From NCBI GenBank assembly GCA_016793865.1, contig JAEULJ010000001.1, forward strand, positions 372,001-436,000: a stretch of DNA of 64,000 nucleotides, given 5' to 3'. The stretch comes from Altererythrobacter sp. (GTDB lineage Bacteria > Pseudomonadota > Alphaproteobacteria > Sphingomonadales > Sphingomonadaceae). Of the stretch, positions 40,956-50,430 are shown in pieces. Position 1 is the first letter of the stretch, and each line of letters starts with the position of its first letter. A program made the translations under genes and the position numbers. Under the pieces are notes generated by a model that was not told the origin of the DNA, did not search any database, and worked only from the letters and a program-made list of their open reading frames with translations.

Positions 40956-41282
40956 ATGACGTATTGCAGCGAGGCGCGCGTGCCGACCAGCAGCGGCAAG
41001 CGCTATGCGGCCCAGCTCGGCAAACACTGGGCGCACAACCTCACAGTGGAGGAAGACGGCGACATCCGCCGCATTGTCTTTCCACGCAATGCTCGCGGTT
41101 CGGATTGGCCGGGCGATGGAATCGCCACTCTTTCGCCTTCACCCGAAGCGCTGACCTGCCGGATCGAGGCAAGCGCTCCGGGGCAGCTCGAGGCGCTGAA
41201 AAGCGCGGTCGAGCAGCACATCGACCGTTTCGCCTTCCGCGAAGCACCGCTCGCCTACGATTGGCGCGACGCGGCGGCCTGA
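40956..41282 (+). CDS. DUF2218 family protein
   Basis: This 108-residue soluble protein belongs to DUF2218: SEARVPTSSGKRYAAQLGKHW at the start (tract quoted in part, with conserved Ser-Lys-Arg-Tyr and His-Trp), then HFxh-like central strands and the ending LAYDWRDAAA with a typical Asp/Trp. Members often accompany iron or haem uptake genes, though no function is established. I chose ATG 40956, 8 bases after AGGAG, over GTG 40947, which falls inside that Shine-Dalgarno. It stands between metH2 and the glycine riboswitch. Confidence 0.8.
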   Translation: MTYCSEARVPTSSGKRYAAQLGKHWAHNLTVEEDGDIRRIVFPRNARGSDWPGDGIATLSPSPEALTCRIEASAPGQLEALKSAVEQHIDRFAFREAPLAYDWRDAAA

Positions 41283-41299
41283 GTCGCGTCGAACCACCA

Positions 41300-41328
41300 T
41301 TGACGCCGCCGCCGCAGTGACGCAGGGC
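41300..41328 (+). promoter_or_regulatory. Putative promoter of the glycine cleavage operon
   Basis: TTGACG (41300-41305) and CAGGGC (41323-41328) are exactly 17 bases apart. The predicted start near 41335 is about 30 bases before the first glycine aptamer, so the whole riboswitch would be in the leader. The -10 resembles those proposed before crcB and valS. Confidence 0.45.
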
Positions 41329-41364
41329 GGGCTTGTCCGCCGCAGGAGCGATTCCTCGGCGCGG

Positions 41365-41572
41365 ACGAGCGGGAGAGACCGCCGGCCCCTCCCTCAGGGG
41401 GACTGGTGGCGCCGAAGGAGCAACCGCCCCGGAAACTCTCAGGCATACGGGACCGCTCGCCCGGATGGACACTCTGGAAAGCGCTTCGTCTCCGGCACCG
41501 GGGGCAGGCCACCGAAGGGGTAAGCGCGGGCCTTCTCCGCGCCAGTCTCTCAGGTTTCCCGACAGAGGGGGC
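41365..41572 (+). ncRNA. Tandem glycine riboswitch upstream of gcvT
   Basis: Two aptamers of the glycine (gcvT) riboswitch follow each other. The first shows GGGAGAGACC (from 41371), GGCGCCGAAGGAGCAA (41408-41423) and ACTCTCAGGCA. The second shows ACTCTGGAAAGCG (from 41471), CCACCGAAGGGGTAAGC (about 41509-41525) and CTCTCAGGTTTCCCGACAGA (from about 41548). These conserved segments and the short linker are the family hallmark. Glycine binding normally turns on glycine cleavage genes, here gcvT-H-PA-PB. This covers most of the 343-base gap between the DUF2218 gene and gcvT. Confidence 0.95.
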
Positions 41573-41625
41573 ATGGGTTTTGCCGCTCCGTACCGGGGCG
41601 CGCCCATCTGTCGGGGGTTCATGCG

Positions 41626-42783
41626 GTGAGCGACAATACCGAAAGCGAATATGAAACGGGGCCGGACGCCCTCCCGCTCGACGGCTGGCACCGCGCGCGC
41701 GGTGCGCGCATGGTGCCCTTCGCCGGCTACGAAATGCCGATCCAGTACGAAGGCATCGTGGCCGAGCATCAGTGGACCCGCGAACACGCGGGCCTGTTCG
41801 ATGTCAGCCACATGGGCCAGCTCATGGTCACCGGCACGGGCGCGGCGGCGGCTCTCGAAGCGCTCCTGCCGGGGGCGATCGCCACGCTGAAGCCGGGCCG
41901 CATCCGCTATTCGCTGCTGCTCAACGAGGACGGCGGCATCCTCGACGACCTGATGATCACCAATGTCACCCCCGCCGGGGATGAGAATGGGGGCGAGCCG
42001 GCCTATTACCTGGTCGTCAACGGCGCCACGAAATGGGACGATATCGCTCATCTGCGCGAGCATCTGCCCGACGAGATCACCCTGACCCACCTGGAAGACC
42101 GGGCGTTGCTGGCGCTGCAGGGGCCGGAGGCGGCGGCGGTTCTGGACACGCTGGTTCCCGGCGTGGCTGGCGAACTGGTGTTCATGCAGGGCACGTCACG
42201 CGAATGGCGCGGCGCGGCGCTCGGCATCGGGCGTTCGGGCTATACCGGCGAGGACGGGTTCGAGCTCAGCTATCCCGCCGATCGCGTCGAGGAGCTGGCA
42301 GACGCGCTGCTCGCCGATACGCGGGTTCGCCCCATCGGACTGGGCGCGCGCGATTCGCTGCGGCTCGAGGCCGGTTTGCCCCTTTACGGACATGACATGG
42401 ACGAGAGCGTCGATCCGGTTACTGCCGATCTGACCTTCGCCCTGACCAAGAACCGCCGCGAGGCGGGTGGCTGGATGGGGCATGGCCCGGTCGCCAGGGT
42501 GCTGGCCGAAGGGCCGAAGCAGAAGCGCATCGGCCTCACCCTCGAAGGCCGCCTGCCCGCGCGCGAGGGGGCCGAGGTGTTCGCTGGCGATGCCAAGGTG
42601 GGCCGAGTGACGAGCGGAGGCTTTTCCCCCACGCTCGGCCACCCGATCGCCATGGCGACAGTGGACACCGCCCACACCAAGGATGGCAGCGCGCTTTCGG
42701 TCGATGTGCGCGGCAAGCGCCTTGCCGCAACGGTCGCCCCCATGCCCTTCGTCCCCCACAACTACTATCGTGGAGAAAAATGA
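41626..42783 (+). CDS. gcvT: Glycine cleavage system T protein (aminomethyltransferase)
   Basis: GcvT takes the aminomethyl group from the lipoyl arm of GcvH, releases ammonia and makes 5,10-methylene-THF. The 385-residue protein has [65 protein letters not shown] and SGGFSPTL, all T-protein blocks. The start is GTG 41626; an ATG 5 bases upstream is closed at once by a stop. It is the first gene after the glycine riboswitch and overlaps gcvH. Confidence 0.97.
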   Translation: MSDNTESEYETGPDALPLDGWHRARGARMVPFAGYEMPIQYEGIVAEHQWTREHAGLFDVSHMGQLMVTGTGAAAALEALLPGAIATLKPGRIRYSLLLNEDGGILDDLMITNVTPAGDENGGEPAYYLVVNGATKWDDIAHLREHLPDEITLTHLEDRALLALQGPEAAAVLDTLVPGVAGELVFMQGTSREWRGAALGIGRSGYTGEDGFELSYPADRVEELADALLADTRVRPIGLGARDSLRLEAGLPLYGHDMDESVDPVTADLTFALTKNRREAGGWMGHGPVARVLAEGPKQKRIGLTLEGRLPAREGAEVFAGDAKVGRVTSGGFSPTLGHPIAMATVDTAHTKDGSALSVDVRGKRLAATVAPMPFVPHNYYRGEK

Positions 42784-43154
42784 TGCCCCGCTACTTCACC
42801 GACGAACACGAATGGATCGACGTCGACGGCGACACGGCCACGGTCGGCATTACCGACTACGCGCAAAGCCAGCTTGGCGACATCGTGTTCGTCGAACTGC
42901 CGCAGGTCGGGAGCGCGGTTGCCAAGGGTAAGGACGCCGCGGTGGTCGAAAGCGTGAAGGCGGCGAGCGACGTCTACGCGCCGATCACGGGCGAGGTGAC
43001 CGAGGCGAACGGCGCGCTGGAGGACGATCCGGCGCTGGTGAACAGCTCACCCGAGGATGGGGGTTGGTTCTTCAAGCTGACCATTTCCGACAAGTCCGAG
43101 CTCGAAGGGCTGATGGACGCCGCCGCCTACAAGAGCTTCTGCGATTCCCTTTGA
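42783..43154 (+). CDS. gcvH: Glycine cleavage system H protein
   Basis: GcvH is the small carrier that shuttles the aminomethyl group on lipoic acid between the P, T and L proteins. The 123-residue protein has the N-terminal YFTDEHEWI and the lipoyl-lysine block [14 protein letters not shown] (Lys59). Two ATGs in tandem (42780, 42783) are possible starts; GGAG is better spaced from the second. It overlaps the gcvT stop. Eighty-nine bases with a palindromic repeat separate it from gcvPA. Confidence 0.97.
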   Translation: MPRYFTDEHEWIDVDGDTATVGITDYAQSQLGDIVFVELPQVGSAVAKGKDAAVVESVKAASDVYAPITGEVTEANGALEDDPALVNSSPEDGGWFFKLTISDKSELEGLMDAAAYKSFCDSL

Positions 43155-43160
43155 TGCCCT

Positions 43161-43222
43161 CGTTCCTGTCGAGCGACGTCGAGACACCGCCTGCGGTATC
43201 GCGATTTCGCTCGATGCGGACG
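43161..43222. repeat. REP-like palindromic element inside the gcv operon
   Basis: Two 28-base arms, 43161-43188 and 43195-43222, are imperfect inverted repeats around a 6-base centre. Shared core bases include CGT, TCGAGCGA, TCG and ACC. The element would fold into a long hairpin in the gcvH-gcvPA mRNA. It resembles the GTCGAGCGAAGTCGAGAC-type extragenic palindromes I associate with sphingomonad genomes; this link is a recollection and was not checked. Confidence 0.6.
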
Positions 43223-43243
43223 CACAGATGGACTGAGTTCTAG

Positions 43244-44605
43244 ATGCGCTACCTGCCCCTGACCGATGCCGACCGCTCGGCCATGCTCGACAAGATCGGC
43301 GTCGCCGATATCGACGCCTTGTTCGCCGATGTGCCGGCGGAGGCACGGCTCTCCGGGCCGATCGCCGGCCTGCCGCTGCACCAGGGCGAGATGGCGGTGG
43401 AGCGGCATATACGCGCGCTCAGCAAGAAGAACCTGGCGGCGGGCGATGCCCCGTTCTTCTGCGGAGCCGGGGCCTATCGGCACCATATCCCGGCAAGCGT
43501 CGATCACATCATCCAGCGCGGGGAGTTCCTGACCGCCTACACGCCCTATCAGCCGGAAATCGCGCAGGGCACCTTGCAGATGCTGTTCGAGTTCCAGAGC
43601 CAGGTGGCGCGGCTCTACGGCTGCGCGGTCGCCAACGCATCCATGTACGACGGCTCGACCGCGTGTTGGGAAGCGGTGGCGATGGCCGGGCGCATCACGC
43701 GCCGCAAGCGTGCAGTGCTCTCCGGCGGGCTGCATCCTCATTATGCCGAAACCGTGCGAACCATGGCGAAGTTCACCGAGGACGAGATCGCCGATGCCCC
43801 GCCCACGCTGAACGGAACGCCCGACAATGCCGCGCTGATCGCGCGGATCGACGACCAGACGAGCTGCGTGGTCGTGCAATATCCCGACATCCTGGGCCGG
43901 ATCCCCGATCTCGCCGCGATCGCCGATGCGGCGCACGCCAGGGGTGCGCTGCTGATCGCGGTCAACACCGAGCCGGTTGCCCTGGGCGCGATCCTGTCGC
44001 CCGGCGAGCTGGGGGCGGACATCGTGGTGGGCGAAGGACAGGCGCTTGGCGTCGGCCTCCAGTTCGGCGGGCCTTACCTGGGCCTGTTCGCGGTGCGTGA
44101 CCCCAGGCATGTGCGCCAGATGCCGGGCCGGCTGTGCGGCGAGACCGTCGATGCAGGGGGCAAGCGCGGCTTCGTGCTCACGCTATCGACGCGCGAGCAG
44201 CATATCCGCCGCGAGAAGGCGACGAGCAACATCTGCACCAATTCCGGCCTCTGCGCGCTGGCATTCAGCGTCCACCTGACACTGCTGGGCGAGGAAGGGC
44301 TCCGTCGCCTGGCGGCGGAGAACCACCGCCTCGCCTGTCTCGCGGCCGAGCGGCTCGCGAAAGTTCCCGGCGTCGAGCTGCTCAACGACAGCTTCTTCAA
44401 CGAGTTCACCGTGCTGCTGGGCGGCGATGCGCGCGCGGTGGTGCGCAGGCTCGCCGACAGGAAGGTGCTCGCGGGCGTTTCGCTGGGACGGCTCTATCCG
44501 GCGCACGAGGCGCTTCACCAGGGCCTGGTGGTCGCGGTAACCGAAACCACCAGTGAGGATGATATCGAACGGCTTGCCCTGGCCTTGCAGGAGGAACTGG
44601 CATGA
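43244..44605 (+). CDS. gcvPA: Glycine dehydrogenase (decarboxylating) subunit 1
   Basis: GcvPA is the N-terminal half of the two-part P protein that decarboxylates glycine with PLP. The 453-residue sequence begins [15 protein letters not shown], and has [54 protein letters not shown] and [20 protein letters not shown] blocks. It does not carry the PLP lysine, which is in GcvPB. ATGA overlap with gcvPB couples the two, as equal amounts are needed. Confidence 0.97.
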   Translation: MRYLPLTDADRSAMLDKIGVADIDALFADVPAEARLSGPIAGLPLHQGEMAVERHIRALSKKNLAAGDAPFFCGAGAYRHHIPASVDHIIQRGEFLTAYTPYQPEIAQGTLQMLFEFQSQVARLYGCAVANASMYDGSTACWEAVAMAGRITRRKRAVLSGGLHPHYAETVRTMAKFTEDEIADAPPTLNGTPDNAALIARIDDQTSCVVVQYPDILGRIPDLAAIADAAHARGALLIAVNTEPVALGAILSPGELGADIVVGEGQALGVGLQFGGPYLGLFAVRDPRHVRQMPGRLCGETVDAGGKRGFVLTLSTREQHIRREKATSNICTNSGLCALAFSVHLTLLGEEGLRRLAAENHRLACLAAERLAKVPGVELLNDSFFNEFTVLLGGDARAVVRRLADRKVLAGVSLGRLYPAHEALHQGLVVAVTETTSEDDIERLALALQEELA

Positions 44606-46251
44606 GCGCGCCCAACGCCTCGGGCTGGAAGCCCGGCACGCCCGTCGCCGGCACCGACAGCGGCCCCTCCACCTCGACCGGCAACCGCGCGCTGATGCTG
44701 GAGGAGCCGCTGATCTTCGAGATCGGTACGACCCGGACCACCGGCGTCGACCTGCCCGATCCGATTGGCGGCGAGACCCGCCTTGGCGGATTCGCACGCA
44801 AGAATGCGATCGGCCTGCCCGGCCTCAGCGAGCCTGAGGCGGTGCGGCACTATACCCGCCTAAGCCGCCAGAACTATGCCATCGACCTGGGGTTGTTCCC
44901 GCTCGGCAGCTGCACCATGAAGCACAATCCGCGCCTCAACGAGAAGGTGGCGCGGATGCCTGGCTTCGCGGATGTCCACCCGCTCCAGCCGGTCGATACG
45001 GTCCGGGGGGCGCTGGAGGTGATCAACGAACTCGCCTTCTGGCTGATCGAGCTGACCGGCATGCACGGCGTGGCGATGACGCCCAAGGCTGGCGCGCACG
45101 GCGAGCTGTGCGGCATATTGTGCATCCGCGCGGCGCTGGAGGCGCGCGGCGATGCGCGCGAGGTGATCCTGGTGCCCGAAAGCGCCCACGGCACCAACCC
45201 CGCCACCGCTGCCTTCGCGGGCTATCGGGTGGAGGACATTCCCGCAACCGCCGAGGGCCGCGTGGACCTCGGCGCGCTCAAGGCCCGGCTCGGGGCGGGT
45301 GGGCCGGATAGTTGCGACGTAGCGGCGGTGATGATCACCAATCCCAACACCTGCGGCCTTTTCGAGCGCGACATGAAGGCGATTTCCGACGCCGTCCACG
45401 CCGCGGGCGCCTTCGTCTATTGCGACGGGGCGAACTTCAACGCCATCGTCGGCAAGGTGCGCCCCGGCGACCTGGGCGTCGATGCCATGCACATCAACCT
45501 CCACAAGACCTTCTCCACCCCGCACGGCGGCGGCGGGCCGGGCTCGGGCCCGGTGGTGTTGTCGGAGGCGCTCGCGCCCTATGGCCCGCTACCCTACACC
45601 GCACGCACGAGCGATGGCGTGGTGCATCTGGTCGAGGAGGAGGATGCCGAGGCGTTCTCCGCCGAGCATTTCGGCGGCAGGATGGCGAGCTTCGGCCGGA
45701 TGAGCGCGTTTCACGGCCAGATGGGCATGTTCACCCGCGCGCTCACCTACATCCTCAGTCACGGCGCCGACGGGCTGAAGCAGGTGGCGGAGGACGCGGT
45801 GCTCAACGCCAACTACGTTCTGCGCACGCTGGAGGACGTGCTCGATGCCCCGTTCGGGGCAAGCGGGCCATGCATGCATGAGGCGCTGTTCAGCGACAAG
45901 GGCTTCGCACAAGGGCTGTCCACGCTCGATCTCGCCAAGGGGCTGATCGACGAGGGCTTCCACCCGATGACCATGTATTTCCCGCTGGTGGTCCACGGCG
46001 CGATGCTGGTCGAGCCGACCGAGACCGAGAGCAAGGCCGGGCTGGACCAGTTCATCGCCGCGCTGCGATCGGTGGCGGAGCGAGCCAGGGCGGGCGATGA
46101 AAGCCTCAAGACCGCGCCGCATTTCGCACCGCGCCGACGCCTCGACGAGACGCTCGCCGCCCGCAAGCCGATCCTGGCCTTCCAGGACGCGGGCCAGGCC
46201 GCCGGCGTGCCGCCGGGCACCCCCCAGCTCAGCGAACAGGGCGGTAGCTGA
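44602..46251 (+). CDS. gcvPB: Glycine dehydrogenase (decarboxylating) subunit 2
   Basis: GcvPB is the C-terminal half of the P protein and binds PLP through Lys302 in [18 protein letters not shown]. Other blocks are [41 protein letters not shown] and [11 protein letters not shown]. At 549 residues it is somewhat longer than the usual 480-520, with extra residues at the N-terminus (a Gly/Ser/Thr/Pro-rich stretch of about 30) and the C-terminus. It is the last gene of the glycine cleavage operon, and tRNA-Leu follows on the other strand. Confidence 0.97.
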   Translation: MSAPNASGWKPGTPVAGTDSGPSTSTGNRALMLEEPLIFEIGTTRTTGVDLPDPIGGETRLGGFARKNAIGLPGLSEPEAVRHYTRLSRQNYAIDLGLFPLGSCTMKHNPRLNEKVARMPGFADVHPLQPVDTVRGALEVINELAFWLIELTGMHGVAMTPKAGAHGELCGILCIRAALEARGDAREVILVPESAHGTNPATAAFAGYRVEDIPATAEGRVDLGALKARLGAGGPDSCDVAAVMITNPNTCGLFERDMKAISDAVHAAGAFVYCDGANFNAIVGKVRPGDLGVDAMHINLHKTFSTPHGGGGPGSGPVVLSEALAPYGPLPYTARTSDGVVHLVEEEDAEAFSAEHFGGRMASFGRMSAFHGQMGMFTRALTYILSHGADGLKQVAEDAVLNANYVLRTLEDVLDAPFGASGPCMHEALFSDKGFAQGLSTLDLAKGLIDEGFHPMTMYFPLVVHGAMLVEPTETESKAGLDQFIAALRSVAERARAGDESLKTAPHFAPRRRLDETLAARKPILAFQDAGQAAGVPPGTPQLSEQGGS

Positions 46252-46300
46252 CGGCGAGCCTCGACGGGGCTGCCGTGCGGGGGTGGATCCCGTGCCGGGA

Positions 46301-46385
46301 TGGTGCGGGCGGTGGGACTCGAACCCACACGATCAAGGATCAGGGGATTTTAAGTCCCCGGCGTCTACCATTCCGCCACACCCGC
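46301..46385 (-). tRNA. tRNA-Leu (anticodon UAA)
   Basis: An 85-base class II tRNA. The acceptor stem pairs GCGGGTG with CGCCCGC, the T-arm loop reads TTCGAGT, and the anticodon stem GGGGA/TCCCC holds the loop CTTAAAA, giving anticodon TAA. The long variable arm fits leucine. The 3' CCA is encoded (46303-46301). A short hairpin (ATCCCG, loop, CGGGAT, 46287-46301) directly follows and may help end transcription. Confidence 0.97.
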
Positions 46386-46449
46386 GCCCGCGCATCGCTA
46401 CGGCGCGGGCAGCGAGGTGGCAATGGCCGCGATCGCGCGGGCCGGCACG

Positions 46450-46731
46450 TCAATCCTGGTTGAGTATCCTGCGGATTTCCTTGCCCGGCCGGAAATAGGG
46501 CACGCGCTTGGCATCCACCTCCACCGTGGCGCCAGTGCGGGGGTTGCGTCCCTGACGCGCCTCGCGCTCGCGGGTGGAGAAAGCCCCGAACCCACGCAGT
46601 TCCACCCGGCCGCCCTCGGCCAGGCGTTGCGAGATCTCATCGAAGAAGATGTCCACCACCTGTTCGACATCCTCCGCGCGCAGGTCGGGGTTGTCCCTCG
46701 CCAATGCGCTGAGAAGTTCGGACCGTATCAT
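46450..46731 (-). CDS. ihfB: Integration host factor beta subunit
   Basis: IHF beta pairs with IHF alpha to bend DNA sharply at promoters, origins and recombination sites. The 93-residue protein shows MIRSELLSALARDNPDLRA, RGFGAFSTREREARQGRNPRTG and PYFRPGKEIR, with the proline-tipped arms of the family. ATG 46731 has GGAAGG 6 bases upstream; the ATG at 46737 leaves no spacing. It could be mistaken for HU, but the start and the beta-type NPDLRAEDVE block favour IhfB. Confidence 0.93.
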   Translation of the reverse strand: MIRSELLSALARDNPDLRAEDVEQVVDIFFDEISQRLAEGGRVELRGFGAFSTREREARQGRNPRTGATVEVDAKRVPYFRPGKEIRRILNQD

Positions 46732-46926
46732 CGCCATCCTTCCCGGCTCCCCACCGAGAGCCAAGTTCGTGCCAAGGCGCGACCCTCGGGCAGAGCGTCG
46801 CACAAGGCGGCGCGCGCTCCGGTCACGGGCCAATGCCAGAGCGCGAGCGGCCCCGCAAGTTGGCATCGTTGAACCACCTGTCCCGTTTCGAAACCGGTTC
46901 GTGCACGACCCGTGCGTGTCACGGCG

Positions 46927-47268
46927 TCAGGCCGTTTCGAGCAGTTCCGCCGCATCGAGCCCCAAGCGTCCGATCCGTGCCCGGATCGCGGGCCATTCCT
47001 GGCTCAGGAACGCCCGCCGCTCGGCCTCCAGCAGCCGTGCGGGTGCCCCCGCGACGACATACATGCCCACGCCGCGCTGCACCGCCACCAGGCCATCGGC
47101 CTGGAACTGCTGATAGGCCTTGGCCACCGTCAGCGGATTGGCGCCTTCCTGCGCCGCCAGCGAGCGGACCGAAGGCAGCATCACCCCTTCGGGATAGCTG
47201 CCGTCGATGATCGAGGCCGCGATCAGTTCGCGTAGCTTGAGATAGACGGGCTTGGCGGCGGTGTTCAT
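46927..47268 (-). CDS. GntR-family regulator, YtrA subfamily
   Basis: This 113-residue protein has the N-terminal GntR winged helix (about 8-72, PVYLKLRELIAASIIDG, LPSVRSLAAQEGANPLTVAKAYQQF, and the wing GVGMYVV) with only a short C-terminal helix, which is the YtrA type, usually tied to ABC transporter or membrane genes. It is divergent from the POT transporter 197 bases away and is a plausible regulator of it. TTGACG and TATTAT are present upstream, but only 10 bases apart, so no standard promoter is proposed. Confidence 0.9.
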   Translation of the reverse strand: MNTAAKPVYLKLRELIAASIIDGSYPEGVMLPSVRSLAAQEGANPLTVAKAYQQFQADGLVAVQRGVGMYVVAGAPARLLEAERRAFLSQEWPAIRARIGRLGLDAAELLETA

Positions 47269-47381
47269 GGGTTGTGCCGGATCGAGTGCTGAGGGACCGA
47301 CTGCATCGGTGACATAATACAGCGGAGCGCGTCAAGGCCCCGCCCGTGCCATGCGTTCCCGGTCACAACTGCAACAAAGGC

Positions 47382-47409
47382 TTCACACCCGCTCGCGAGC
47401 CGCTAGGGT
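47382..47409 (+). promoter_or_regulatory. Putative promoter of the POT transporter gene
   Basis: TTCACA (47382-47387) and TAGGGT (47404-47409) are 16 bases apart, with a leader of about 50 bases to ATG 47466. The -10 resembles those proposed before crcB, valS and gcvT. The divergent GntR regulator lies next door. Confidence 0.35.
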
Positions 47410-47465
47410 GCCCGCGAACCGGCGGCACAGCCGGGCATCAGGATCGAGCGAGGGAAATTCCATCA

Positions 47466-49043
47466 ATGGCGACGCAGCAGCTACCGCATGGCGATTCCGC
47501 CGGCACCTTCCTGGGCCATCCCAAAGGGCTTTTCATGCTCTTCTTCGCCGAGATGTGGGAGCGCTTCTCCTACTACGGCATGCGGGCGCTGCTGATCTTC
47601 TACCTGACCAAGCACTGGCTGTTTTCCGACAGCGAAGCCGGCATCATCTACGGCGCCTATACCGCGCTGGTCTACATCACGCCGGTGGTGGGCGGCTATC
47701 TCGCCGACAAATATCTCGGCCAGCGCAAGGCGGTGCTCTTCGGCGCGGTGTTGCTGACCGCGGGCCATTTCTTCATGGCGTTCGAGGGGCAGGCCGCGGT
47801 CGGCCATAACAACAATCCGATGATAAATGTGTTCTGGCTGGCGCTGGCGCTCATCATCGTGGGCTCGGGCTTCCTCAAGGCGAACATCTCGGTGATCGTC
47901 GGCCAACTCTATCCGCGCACCGACGTCCGCCGGGACGGTGCGTACACCATCTTCTACATGGGAATTAACCTGGGCGCCGCGCTCGGCTCGCTGTTGTGTG
48001 GCTACATCGGGGAAACCTACGGCTGGAACTATGGCTTCGGCCTTGCCGGCGTCGGCATGCTGGCGGGCTTGGCGGTGTTCGTGATCGGCAAGGGCTTGCT
48101 GCTCGGTCGCGGCGAGCCGCCTGCGCCGCTGGCCAAGGGCCGCGAATTCTCGCTCTACGGCGTCGGCCTCGTCCTCGTGGCGGTCTGCTGGTTCCTGGTG
48201 CAGAATCAGGCGCTGGTCGGCGGTCTGCTCGGCGTGTTCGGCGGAATACTGGTGCTCTACGTCGTAGGCGTGGCGGTCACCAAACTGGAGCCGGAAGACC
48301 GCGATCGGATCTTCGCGGCGCTGTTCCTCATCATAACCTCGATCATCTTCTGGGCGCTGTTCGAGCAGGCGGGCTCCAGTCTCAATCTCTTTACCGACCG
48401 CCACGTCGATCGCGGGGGTGTACCGGCCTCGGTCTTCCAGTCGATCAACGCAATCTACATCATTCTCCTCGCGCCTATCTTCGCCACGGCGTGGACCTTC
48501 CTGGGGCGCAAGGGGCTCGAACCCTCGGCGCCGTTCAAGTTCGGGCTTGGCGTAGTGCAGGTCGGTCTTGGCTTTCTGGTGCTGGTGTGGGGCGCGGCCT
48601 CGGTAGGGATCGACGTGCCCACTCCGGTGATTTTCATCTTTCTGATCTACCTGCTCCACACCACGGGCGAACTCTGCCTCAGCCCCGTGGGTCTCAGCGC
48701 CATGAACCGGCTCGCCCCGGCGCACATGGCCAGCCTGATCATGGGCACCTGGTTCTTCGCCTCCGCCACCGGCAATTTCGCCGCCGGGCTTATCGCATCG
48801 GCCACCGGGGCCGAAGGCGTGGGCGAGGAAGCAGGCAAGCAGGTCGTACTCGACGTCTATTCGACGGTCGGCTGGTTCGCGATCGGCGTCGGCTTGGCGG
48901 TGCTCGTCGTCAGCCCGCTCATCAAGAAGATGATGCACCTCGACACGCTGCGCGACGATGACGCGCGGCTCGTGGGCGAGGCCGAAGGTCCCGGCGAGCC
49001 GCAGGGCGCCGGTGTCCATCCCGCGGTCGAGAACCGCCCGTGA
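47466..49043 (+). CDS. POT-family proton-coupled peptide transporter
   Basis: This 525-residue protein belongs to the POT/PTR2 family, which brings in di- and tripeptides with protons. It has the ExxER motif at Glu29, Glu32, Arg33 (AEMWERFSYYGMRALL), the FYMGINLGAALG signature, and about 14 hydrophobic helices. A hydrophilic tail follows the last helix. The downstream amidohydrolases start 25 bases after the stop. Peptide uptake would fit with the exported peptidases seen elsewhere in the window. Confidence 0.94.
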   Translation: MATQQLPHGDSAGTFLGHPKGLFMLFFAEMWERFSYYGMRALLIFYLTKHWLFSDSEAGIIYGAYTALVYITPVVGGYLADKYLGQRKAVLFGAVLLTAGHFFMAFEGQAAVGHNNNPMINVFWLALALIIVGSGFLKANISVIVGQLYPRTDVRRDGAYTIFYMGINLGAALGSLLCGYIGETYGWNYGFGLAGVGMLAGLAVFVIGKGLLLGRGEPPAPLAKGREFSLYGVGLVLVAVCWFLVQNQALVGGLLGVFGGILVLYVVGVAVTKLEPEDRDRIFAALFLIITSIIFWALFEQAGSSLNLFTDRHVDRGGVPASVFQSINAIYIILLAPIFATAWTFLGRKGLEPSAPFKFGLGVVQVGLGFLVLVWGAASVGIDVPTPVIFIFLIYLLHTTGELCLSPVGLSAMNRLAPAHMASLIMGTWFFASATGNFAAGLIASATGAEGVGEEAGKQVVLDVYSTVGWFAIGVGLAVLVVSPLIKKMMHLDTLRDDDARLVGEAEGPGEPQGAGVHPAVENRP

Positions 49044-49068
49044 CAACCAATCAACAGGGTCATTGAAT

Positions 49069-50430
49069 ATGAAGCAGGGATTGTGGGCCGCCGCGCTGGC
49101 CGCATTGGCACTCGCCGGCTGCGGCAGCACCGGCGGCGCAAGGAGCGCATCCTCCACGCCGCCGCCGACGGTGAACAAGAACCCTTACCCCAGCACTTAC
49201 CGCGCCTATCCCGGGCGTCCGGTCGCACTGGTCGGGGGCACGGTGTTCGACGGCACCGGCAAGCGGATCGAGGGCGGCACCGTGCTGCTGCGCGACGGCA
49301 AGGTGGTGGCGGTGGGCGACGCCGGCCTTGCCACCGAGGGATACGAGCGGGTCGACGCCGCGGGCAAGTTCGTAACCCCGGGCGTGATCGACATCCACAG
49401 CCATCTGGGCGTCTATCCCAGCCCCAGCGTGCAGGCTCATTCGGACGGCAACGAGGCGACCGATCCCACCACCCCCGAGGTGTGGGCCGAACATTCCGTA
49501 TGGCCGCAGGACCCCGGCTTCACCCGCGCGATGGCGCATGGCGGGGTGACCAGCCTGATGATCCTGCCCGGTTCGGCCAATCTCATGGGCGGGCGCTCGG
49601 TCACGCTCAAGAACGTGCCCGCGCGCACGGTGCAGGGCATGAAGTTCCCTGGCGCTCCCTATGGCATGAAGATGGCCTGCGGCGAGAACCCCAAGCGGGT
49701 CTATGGCAGCAAGGGGCGGATGCCCTCCACCCGGATGGGCAATTTCGCCGTCAACCGCCAGACCTGGCTCGACGCCAAGGCCGATGACGGCAAGAAGCGC
49801 AATCTCGCCAACGAGACGCTGAAGGGCGTGATGGCGGGCGAGATCCTGCTTCACAACCACTGCTATCGCGCCGACGAGATGGCGCAGGTGATCGATATGT
49901 CCAAGGAGATGGGCTACAAGGTCGCCAGCTTCCAGCACGCGGTCGAAAGCTACAAGATCGGCGATCTGCTGCGCGAAGGCGGCATCTGCTCGGCTGTCTG
50001 GGCCGACTGGTACGGCTTCAAGATGGAAAGCTATGACGGCATTCCCGAGAACGCCGCGCTGCTGTTCAAGGAAGGCGCCTGCGTGGTGATCCACTCGGAC
50101 GACGAGAACGGCATCCAGCGGCTCAATCAGGAGGCCAGCAAGGCCGCGGCCGCCGGTCGGCGCATGGGCATCGCCATCGCCGACGAGGCGGTGATCCGCT
50201 GGATCACGCTCAATCCCGCCAAGGCGATGGGCATCGACGCGATGACCGGCAGCCTGGAGCCGGGCAAGATGGCCGATGTGGTGCTGTGGAACGGCAATCC
50301 CCTCTCGGTCTATTCGCGGCCCGAGCGGGTGTGGGTGGACGGCGCGCTGCTTTATGATTCCGCCGATCCGCTATTACGCCCGGTGACCGATTTCGAACTC
50401 GGCCAACCCGGCGCGGGAGACGTGAAATGA
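49069..50430 (+). CDS. Exported metal-dependent amidohydrolase (lipoprotein)
   Basis: This 453-residue amidohydrolase-superfamily protein has a lipoprotein signal with lipobox LAGC, so it is anchored outside the cytoplasm. Metal-binding motifs are present: DIHSHLG (HxH), the HNHCYR and FQHAVE histidines, and the HSDDENG acidic site. Such enzymes (imidazolonepropionase/dihydroorotase-like) hydrolyse cyclic amides or peptides; the substrate is unknown. It is followed by a similar protein that has lost these residues, and the genes overlap by 4 bases. A cyclic dipeptide or dipeptidase-like role next to a peptide transporter is attractive but unproven. Confidence 0.9.
   Translation: MKQGLWAAALAALALAGCGSTGGARSASSTPPPTVNKNPYPSTYRAYPGRPVALVGGTVFDGTGKRIEGGTVLLRDGKVVAVGDAGLATEGYERVDAAGKFVTPGVIDIHSHLGVYPSPSVQAHSDGNEATDPTTPEVWAEHSVWPQDPGFTRAMAHGGVTSLMILPGSANLMGGRSVTLKNVPARTVQGMKFPGAPYGMKMACGENPKRVYGSKGRMPSTRMGNFAVNRQTWLDAKADDGKKRNLANETLKGVMAGEILLHNHCYRADEMAQVIDMSKEMGYKVASFQHAVESYKIGDLLREGGICSAVWADWYGFKMESYDGIPENAALLFKEGACVVIHSDDENGIQRLNQEASKAAAAGRRMGIAIADEAVIRWITLNPAKAMGIDAMTGSLEPGKMADVVLWNGNPLSVYSRPERVWVDGALLYDSADPLLRPVTDFELGQPGAGDVK

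Noticed and set aside
41283-41625. Short protein-coding frames in the gap before gcvT
   Set aside because: They overlap the glycine riboswitch and read through structured RNA; no start signals.
46252-46449. Short frames running through tRNA-Leu
   Set aside because: They cover the tRNA on the opposite strand and have no start signal.
46732-46926. Attachment site next to tRNA-Leu with island genes
   Set aside because: No integrase, no repeat of the tRNA 3' end nearby, and the flanking genes are housekeeping.
47314-47335. TTGACG and TATTAT upstream of the GntR gene as a promoter
   Set aside because: They are only 10 bases apart, too close for a standard promoter.
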